DNA from: a bacterium | Lineage (GTDB): Bacteria > 4484-113 > JAGGVC01 | Assembly: GCA_039961635.1 (NCBI GenBank) | Contig: JABRWB010000054.1 | Coordinates: 8,192-72,191 of the forward strand | Length of the DNA stretch: 64,000 nucleotides | Reading direction: 5' to 3' | Shown: one piece after another, positions 58,952 to 64,000 of the stretch | How the letters are laid out: every line of letters starts with the position of its first letter | Numbering within the stretch: position 1 is the stretch's first letter | The notes under the pieces: generated by a model | What the model was told of the DNA's origin: nothing | Database searches by the model: none | What the model saw: the letters and a program-made list of their open reading frames with translations, nothing else | Position numbers and translations under genes: made by a program

Positions 58952-59881
58952 GTGAGCGACCACACGGGCGGCCACCCGCGTTTTTTGCACCACCACTTCG
59001 ACACGCCGCAGCAGCAGTTCAACTCCGACAAGCTTGGGATGTGGCTTTTCCTTGTCACCGAGATTCTGCTTTTCGGCGGATTGTTTTGCGCTTACGCGGT
59101 TTACCGCGCGAATCATCCGGAAATATTCGTCTACGCGCACAAGTTTCTCGACAAGAACCTGGGCGCGCTGAACACCGTCGTCCTGATTTTCTCCAGCCTC
59201 ACGATGGCCCTCGCGGTGCGCGCCGCGCAAACGTCCAACAAAAAGGCGCTTTTGATTTTTCTCGGCATAACCGTGGCCTGCGCGTTCACGTTCATGGGCG
59301 TGAAGTACGTCGAATACAAGGCCAAATGGCAGCACGGCCTTCTTCCCGGCAAGTCGTACAATCCCGCGGCGCACGAGACTCACGACGCGTCCGCGGACGG
59401 CGCGCATGAAGAAGGGGCGGCGCACGGCGCAACCTCGGCCGCGAACACGGAGCAGCCCGCGGATGATGACGCGCCCGCGTACACTCCGGAGGACCATGCG
59501 CGGGAGGAGGCCGCTGCCGAGGCGGGAATCGTTCCGGCGGCGAATCCAAACGAGCCGCTCGTCATAGAAAAATCCGCGATAAAACCGGCCGCGGTCGGGC
59601 CGGCGGGACTTGCGGAAGAAGCCGCGGGAGCCGACGCGCACGCGGCCGTGGACGAGCCCAAGAACGTCCAGCTTTTCTTCAGCATATATTTCCTGATGAC
59701 GGGGCTGCACGGCCTTCACGTTCTCGTCGGCATAATCGTGATTTTCATTATCATGTACTACTCGTCCAAAGGGTGCTACGACGCGGAGTATTTCACTCCG
59801 GTCGAGCTGACCGGGCTTTACTGGCACTTGGTCGACCTGATCTGGATTTACCTGTTCCCGCTTCTGTATTTGATACACTAG
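58952..59881 (+). CDS. coxC: Cytochrome c oxidase subunit III with a large insert
   Basis: A 309-residue subunit with about five helices, starting SDKLGMWLFLVTEILLFGGL and ending TGLHGLHVLVGIIVIF, YWHLVDLIWIYLFPLLYLI. An insert of about 100 residues, rich in Ala, Glu and His, lies between helices 3 and 4 (about residues 140-245). GTG 58952 is chosen (GGGGAGG 8 bases upstream) over GTG 58943. Confidence 0.88.
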   Translation: MSDHTGGHPRFLHHHFDTPQQQFNSDKLGMWLFLVTEILLFGGLFCAYAVYRANHPEIFVYAHKFLDKNLGALNTVVLIFSSLTMALAVRAAQTSNKKALLIFLGITVACAFTFMGVKYVEYKAKWQHGLLPGKSYNPAAHETHDASADGAHEEGAAHGATSAANTEQPADDDAPAYTPEDHAREEAAAEAGIVPAANPNEPLVIEKSAIKPAAVGPAGLAEEAAGADAHAAVDEPKNVQLFFSIYFLMTGLHGLHVLVGIIVIFIIMYYSSKGCYDAEYFTPVELTGLYWHLVDLIWIYLFPLLYLIH

Positions 59882-59896
59882 CGGGGGGGAGCGAAT

Positions 59897-60277
59897 ATGA
59901 ACGAACACAAAACAACCGGCGCTGCGCATGATGCGGGGGCGCTCCACGTCCACGTAGTTCCGGCAAGCTTGTTTATATTGATATTCGTCGCGCTGATGTT
60001 TCTGACCATCGTAACCGTCGCGGTCACATATGTTGATTTGGGCGCGCTGAATTTGTGGGTGGCGATGATTATCGCGACCTTAAAGGGGCTTCTTGTCGCG
60101 CTGTTCTTCATGCATCTGAGGTGGGACAGGTTGTTCAACGGCTTCGTTTTCATGTCCGCGCTTGTTTTCGTTTCGCTTTTCATCGGGATCGCGCTGATGG
60201 ACACCGCAAGCTACAAGCCGACCCAGATTCCGGGATACGCTCCAGCGATGGAGCGGAGGGGAGGCGGGGAGCACTGA
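59897..60277 (+). CDS. coxD: Caa3 oxidase subunit IV-like protein
   Basis: A 126-residue protein with three helices; LWVAMIIATLKGLLVALFFM then HLRW is the conserved block of the prokaryotic caa3 subunit IV/CtaF family. It begins 15 bp after coxC and is followed by another subunit-III-like gene. Confidence 0.9.
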   Translation: MNEHKTTGAAHDAGALHVHVVPASLFILIFVALMFLTIVTVAVTYVDLGALNLWVAMIIATLKGLLVALFFMHLRWDRLFNGFVFMSALVFVSLFIGIALMDTASYKPTQIPGYAPAMERRGGGEH

Positions 60278-60327
60278 CGCGGCATCCGGCCGGCGCGGAG
60301 GAACGTGCGGCTGCCCTGCAGAAAAGC

Positions 60328-60867
60328 ATGGCGGCGACCGGCATGCGTTTTTTCATCGCCGCGCTGTCCATCCTTTTCGCGGCGAGCCTTATCGGATACC
60401 TCGTCGTGCGCGGCCGCTCGGAATCGTGGATTCCGGAAGGCGTTCAGGCGGCGCCGCCCGGCCTCTGGATTTCGACGATTATCATCGTCCTTTCCGGCAT
60501 CACGATCCAGCTCGCGCTCACCGGAATCCGACGGGGACGCGCTCTCGACCTCAAGCTCGGACTTGCGGCGACGTTTTTGCTCGGACTTGCTTTTCTCGTC
60601 GCGCAGGCGCTCAACTGGTTGGGGCTGATAAGACTTGCGCTTTCTCCGGAAGTCGCGGCGATGTACCAGTTCACGTTTTTCTTTCTCACCGGTTTGCACG
60701 GTCTGCACGTGCTCGGCGGGCTCATCCCCCTCGGAATGGCGCTTTCGGGCGCGTTACACGGCGCGTACTCCGCCGAAAACCACGCGGGAGTGCACCATGT
60801 CGCGATTTACTGGCACTTTTTGGGCGTTGTCTGGCTGGTGATGTTCGTAGTGATGTTTTTAGTGTAG
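60328..60867 (+). CDS. Second cytochrome c oxidase subunit III-like protein
   Basis: A 179-residue protein with five helices. FFFLTGLHGLHVLGGLIPLG and HVAIYWHFLGVVWLVMFVVM match the C-terminal half of subunit III. It may complement coxC, or be a partial duplicate. The start ATG 60328 has no clear site; a non-ATG start upstream (CTG 60274, overlapping the coxD stop) is possible. The stop directly abuts the convergent gene's stop. Confidence 0.75.
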   Translation: MAATGMRFFIAALSILFAASLIGYLVVRGRSESWIPEGVQAAPPGLWISTIIIVLSGITIQLALTGIRRGRALDLKLGLAATFLLGLAFLVAQALNWLGLIRLALSPEVAAMYQFTFFFLTGLHGLHVLGGLIPLGMALSGALHGAYSAENHAGVHHVAIYWHFLGVVWLVMFVVMFLV

Positions 60868-61995
60868 CTACTTTCCCGCGGCCCAGAACGCGTACCACGC
60901 GAACCAAAACGAGTAAGTGACCGACGTTATCGCGCCCGGCTTTTCGGCAACAGCCTCCACCGTCGGCGGCTCGTACGTTTCCGTCTCCGGCGTGTAGCGC
61001 AGGCTCAAGGGCGTCTCTCCCACTTTCGTTTCGAAAACGCCGCCTTCGCCCGCATTCGCCGCGATGTCGCCGAAGAAAAACACGGCGCTCGAATCCCGCG
61101 TTCTCACCGCTATAACCCTCTCGAACGCGGGCACGCCGCCGCCCGGCGGCTCCGGTACGACGGGGAACCGCGGCTCGCCTTTCAGAAAGTAACTCGCATA
61201 CGGGCTTGATTCGTACTTGCCCTTCACATTTCTGTCGCCAGTCACTACCGTCGTTTCCGGATGAGCAGCAATCCAGTCCCTCCACAGAACGACCGCGCAC
61301 GGCAGCGTTTCGAGCTTCGTACCCGCGGCCGGCCCCGCGATCGCGCGCGCGCCGAGCTGGCTCCACAGGCTTTCGTCCTCCGGCTTCTCGCGCCGGTCGA
61401 ATAAAAGCTGGTTCGAGTTGCACAGAAGCCCGCTCACGCCGAACTCGAGCGTCTCGCCGCCGACGCGCCGGTCGAAGACGGCGACGCTGTCGCACAGCGG
61501 CGAGTACGTAATCAAAACCGGCAGGCCGCCCAGCGTATCGTTCGCCGCTTCATGCCACGCCATCACCCGCAAAGGATATGCCCGCGCCTCGCCGCCGATT
61601 TCGACGCCGATCACGCGATCCGACGGGACGAGGAATTTGGAATGCTCCCGCCTGCGCTGCTGCTCGTTTATCGCTTCCACTTCCGCGCCGTGCACGTTTT
61701 CCGGTTCGACCAGCGCCCGGATGCCGTCCTTGGGCAGCCCGCCCGCGACGACCGAGCCGCGCGCCGCGTCTATATTGGATAGGTCGAATCCGTACGTATC
61801 AGGATTTTTGCCGTCGCCGGGATGCTTCGCCTTCGCGCCGAGCGACGGAAGAACGAGCCTGATCGCCAGCAAAAGCGAAAGTAGAACGACCAGCGCTATC
61901 AGCCAGCCGAGGGAGCGGGCGATCTGCGCCGGCGTCGGCGCGCGGCCGGGTTGAGCTTCGGCGCGTTGCGCGGATTTGCGTTTATTTTTCTTCAT
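60868..61995 (-). CDS. DUF3179 protein, membrane-anchored
   Basis: A 375-residue protein with one N-terminal helix (LGWLIALVVLLSLLLAIRLVL) and a periplasmic DUF3179 domain. Family blocks: VIGVEIGGEARAYPLRVMAW, VLITYSPLCDSVAVFDRRV, EFGVSGLLCNSNQLLFDRR and ESLWSQLGARAIAGP. Two conserved cysteines (PLC and LLC) could bind metal. The function is unknown; between cox genes and ctaB it may help assemble the oxidase. ATG 61995 overlaps ctaB by 14 bp. Confidence 0.85.
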   Translation of the reverse strand: MKKNKRKSAQRAEAQPGRAPTPAQIARSLGWLIALVVLLSLLLAIRLVLPSLGAKAKHPGDGKNPDTYGFDLSNIDAARGSVVAGGLPKDGIRALVEPENVHGAEVEAINEQQRRREHSKFLVPSDRVIGVEIGGEARAYPLRVMAWHEAANDTLGGLPVLITYSPLCDSVAVFDRRVGGETLEFGVSGLLCNSNQLLFDRREKPEDESLWSQLGARAIAGPAAGTKLETLPCAVVLWRDWIAAHPETTVVTGDRNVKGKYESSPYASYFLKGEPRFPVVPEPPGGGVPAFERVIAVRTRDSSAVFFFGDIAANAGEGGVFETKVGETPLSLRYTPETETYEPPTVEAVAEKPGAITSVTYSFWFAWYAFWAAGK

Positions 61996-62965
61996 CGCCT
62001 GACGGGGCGGAGCGCTCCGCCGCCCAGGCATTATAGGACGCGATGAACTTTTGCGCCGAGCGATCCGCCCCGCGGTCCGCGGGAATCCTGTCCCCCACCA
62101 TCGCGACCATCAGAAGGAAGAGGTACGCGATGCTGGCCGCGAACACGCCGCGCGCCGCCGCGCCCGTGCGCTTCCGCCAAAGAAGCACTCCGGCCGCAAG
62201 AAACGCAAGGCCAAGCAACGCGCTCGCCGCGGCGAAATATCCCCCCGCGATTCCGAAAATCGAAAGCGCGAGCGCGAGCGGGACCAGAGCCGCGATGTAG
62301 AGAACGGCAAGCCGCGCGCTCGTCCGCCCGTCGGAATCTTCCAGCGAAAGCATTTTGAATCCCGCGCGCGCGTAATCCTTGCGGTAAAGCCAGCCGAGCG
62401 CCAGGAAATGCGGGATTTGCCACACGAAAAGGATCGCGAACAGCGCCAGCCCGCCGAGTCCGATCCCGCCAGTCGCCGCCGTCCATCCCATAAGCGGCGG
62501 GATCGCGCCCGTGAGCGCGCCCGCGAGCGTACACACCGGCGTGGTTTTTTTCATCGGCGTGTACGCGAGGACGTAAATCAGAATCGACGCCAGGGCGAGC
62601 GCCGCGGTCAGAAGGTTAGAAAATCCGGCGAGAAGCGCTACGCCCGCCGCGCACATTGCCAGCGCCCAGCCCAGAGCCGCGCCGCCCGTCATTCTTCCCG
62701 AAGGCAGCGGCCGCTTCATCGTGCGGCGCATCAGCCCGTCCGGCGAGGCTTCCACCCACTGGTTAAGCGCGTTCGCCCCGCCCGCGGCCAGCGCTGTGCC
62801 GAGCGTGCACCACAATAATCCCGGCCAGTCTATAACCGCGCCCTGCGCGAGAGCGAATCCGGCCGCCGCGGTCAGCGCGACGAGCAGCGTCAGCCGCGCT
62901 TTGGCGAGCTCAAGTACGAGCCCCGCGAGCGGCGTTCTGCGTGCGAAGGTCGCTGTATCGGTCAT
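61982..62965 (-). CDS. ctaB: Protoheme IX farnesyltransferase (heme O synthase)
   Basis: A 327-residue UbiA-type membrane enzyme that adds a farnesyl group to heme b, making heme O for CtaA. The first substrate motif ALNQWVEASPDGLMRRTMKR and the second YRKDYARAGFKMLS are present, with LPSGRM. The ATG at 62965 has a TATATA about 12 bases upstream and no ribosome site, so it may be leaderless. It is transcribed towards DUF3179, away from the permease gene. Confidence 0.93.
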   Translation of the reverse strand: MTDTATFARRTPLAGLVLELAKARLTLLVALTAAAGFALAQGAVIDWPGLLWCTLGTALAAGGANALNQWVEASPDGLMRRTMKRPLPSGRMTGGAALGWALAMCAAGVALLAGFSNLLTAALALASILIYVLAYTPMKKTTPVCTLAGALTGAIPPLMGWTAATGGIGLGGLALFAILFVWQIPHFLALGWLYRKDYARAGFKMLSLEDSDGRTSARLAVLYIAALVPLALALSIFGIAGGYFAAASALLGLAFLAAGVLLWRKRTGAAARGVFAASIAYLFLLMVAMVGDRIPADRGADRSAQKFIASYNAWAAERSAPSGDEEK

Positions 62966-63053
62966 TGACGGAAGTATATACCGTGAAGCGTCGCGTTTGG
63001 ACTTAAATCTGCAAGTGCCTTTTCGAGCTGATGAGATTATGAATTTCAAAACC

Positions 63054-63773
63054 TCACCTCCGCCGCGCTTTCCAGTTCGACGCGCCCGATGCCAGCGCGA
63101 AAAGGTTCACCGCGGCCGCTGGCGCCGCCGCAGCGCCGGCGACCAGCGCAAGCGGAACCGAATAGAAATCCGCAAGCCAAAACATCATGAAATCCGCGGG
63201 CACGACGAGAAACGAGAACAGCGCGCCAAGCGCGATCCCCGCCGCGGGCAGCCTGAATATCCCCGAAAGAGTGAGGGACGAGATGAAAAGGAAATTTATC
63301 ACGTTCATGAGAATCACGGACGCGAACAAAGGCAGGTTGTTGCGCAGCGTCATCCCCTCCGGCGTTTGCGCAAGAAAAAGCTCGTTGTAAATTAGCAGCC
63401 CCGCGAAAAACACGAATATCTGCGGCAGCATTATCGCCGCCTGCGTCGCCAGATGCCCCGCCCACACCTCTCCCGGCCGCACACCCGTGAGCTTTATCAG
63501 ATCCAGCGAGCCCGGCTCGCCCTCCTTGAGCGCAACGTAGGTCGCGGCCAGCCAGCTTACGAGCGTGTTGACGAAAAGGTAGATCATCACGACGGTGTAG
63601 GGCTGGAAAATCTGGAGCCGTGAGACGCCCGCGCCTACGCCGCCGAATACGTCGTCGTCCGCGAGCGAGGAAAGCCAGTTGAAAAGCACGCACGCGGGCG
63701 GCACAAGCCAGCCCATAAGGACAAGGTTGTTGCGCTTCGCGAATAGCCAGTTGCGGCGGAAAACGGCTCCCAC
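63054..63773 (-). CDS. ABC-2-type transporter permease-like protein
   Basis: A 239-residue protein with about six helices. The cytoplasmic block KEGEPGSLDLIKLTGVRPGE then VWAGHL resembles the coupling motif of ABC-2 permeases, which often read REGTLELLLLTPL...E...GKL. No ATPase partner is visible here. The GTG at 63773 lies 8 bases after a TATCAT, so a leaderless start is likely. Its substrate is unknown. Confidence 0.65.
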   Translation of the reverse strand: MGAVFRRNWLFAKRNNLVLMGWLVPPACVLFNWLSSLADDDVFGGVGAGVSRLQIFQPYTVVMIYLFVNTLVSWLAATYVALKEGEPGSLDLIKLTGVRPGEVWAGHLATQAAIMLPQIFVFFAGLLIYNELFLAQTPEGMTLRNNLPLFASVILMNVINFLFISSLTLSGIFRLPAAGIALGALFSFLVVPADFMMFWLADFYSVPLALVAGAAAAPAAAVNLFALASGASNWKARRR

Positions 63774-63854
63774 GGAGTGGGGATGATAGCAAAGGGAAAG
63801 TGGGCGCTTAAATTTAATTGCGCAAGAAACGGTGGATTGGTTTCCGGTTTGCAG

Positions 63855-63883
63855 TTGCGAAATCCGCAGTCCCGCGGTACAAT
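63855..63883 (+). promoter_or_regulatory. Promoter of the gene at the right edge
   Basis: TTGCGA (63855-63860), a 17-bp spacer and TACAAT (63878-63883). It would start about 50 bases before ATG 63940. Confidence 0.6.
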
Positions 63884-63939
63884 ATCCCCGTCCATCCAAT
63901 TCCGGTCGTCCCTCGCTTACAAGCTGGAGGTATACAAAA

Positions 63940-64000
63940 TGGCATCATCGTTCATGCCGGCGCTCAACCGCCGCCGGGGTTTTGCGTACTCATGCGTTTT
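63940..64000 (+). CDS. Start of an unidentified protein, 3'-truncated by the window edge
   Basis: A frame open from ATG 63940 to the end, with a GGAGG site 7 bases upstream and a promoter at 63855. The first 20 residues (MASSFMPALNRRRGFAYSCV) carry a basic cluster followed by the beginning of a hydrophobic stretch, which may be a signal peptide. Function cannot be inferred. Confidence 0.55.

Overview
The window is a 64 kb piece of a GC-rich, gene-dense bacterial chromosome. The cell is probably Gram-negative (diderm) and aerobic: it encodes a TolC/RND/membrane-fusion efflux system, many lipoproteins with a lipobox, a TatC translocase, an alternative complex III and an A2-type caa3 oxidase. 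A bacillithiol enzyme (BshC), dockerin/PKD lipoproteins and ACIII next to caa3 are a combination seen in several lineages outside Proteobacteria, such as Planctomycetes-, Acidobacteria- and Bacteroidetes/Rhodothermus-like groups. The sequence alone does not fix the phylum; an uncultivated lineage is plausible. No insertion sequence, prophage, CRISPR array or rRNA was seen.

Layout. 1-3.8 kb: end of tatC, a secreted protein, a compact sigma-70 factor, and heme A synthase with an extra N-terminal membrane domain. 3.9-10.9 kb: a complete phosphate regulon (phoB-phoR-pstS-pstC-pstA-pstB-phoU) with a PHO-box-like repeat before pstS. 10.9-13.9 kb: a tiny His-rich ORF, a PKD lipoprotein with a cohesin-like C-terminus behind a coupled leader ORF, and a decayed paralogue of it. 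14-17.3 kb: clpC and a PIN toxin followed by two related tiny antitoxin-like genes. 17.3-22.2 kb (minus): a beta-helix protein, a 2-hydroxyacyl-CoA-dehydratase/double-cubane-type protein with its ATPase activator, and a membrane-anchored protein. 22.4-25.2 kb: bshC, a MazG-like protein and a lipoprotein. 25.3-32 kb (minus): TetR-TolC-MFP-RND efflux operon with a palindromic operator. 32.2-34.8 kb: dockerin/PKD/beta-propeller-like lipoprotein. 34.9-41.2 kb (minus): ferredoxin-NADP reductase, then the lipid cluster plsX-fabH-fabD-fabG-fabF, without acpP. 41.4-46.7 kb: lepA, small and damaged genes, a PEBP lipoprotein, an unrecognised internally duplicated protein behind a possibly structured leader, and tRNA-Val. 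46.9-60.9 kb: one long respiratory operon, actABCDEF, a small membrane protein, sco, coxB, coxA, coxC, coxD and a second subunit-III-like gene. 60.9-63.8 kb (minus): a DUF3179 protein, ctaB and an ABC-2-like permease. A truncated gene starts at the right edge.

How it works together. The respiratory block would pass electrons from quinol through ACIII and c-type haems to a caa3 oxidase. Sco would supply copper to CuA. CtaB (downstream) and CtaA (55 kb away) would make the heme A. Most genes in the act/cox, pst and efflux operons overlap by 1-14 bp or lie a few bases apart, which suggests translational coupling. The least explained items are the duplicated 450-aa protein with its leader, the mini-ORF/hairpin before the double-cubane-type operon, the PIN locus with two antitoxin-like copies, the cohesin-like/dockerin pair of lipoproteins, and the DUF3179 gene next to the oxidase genes.
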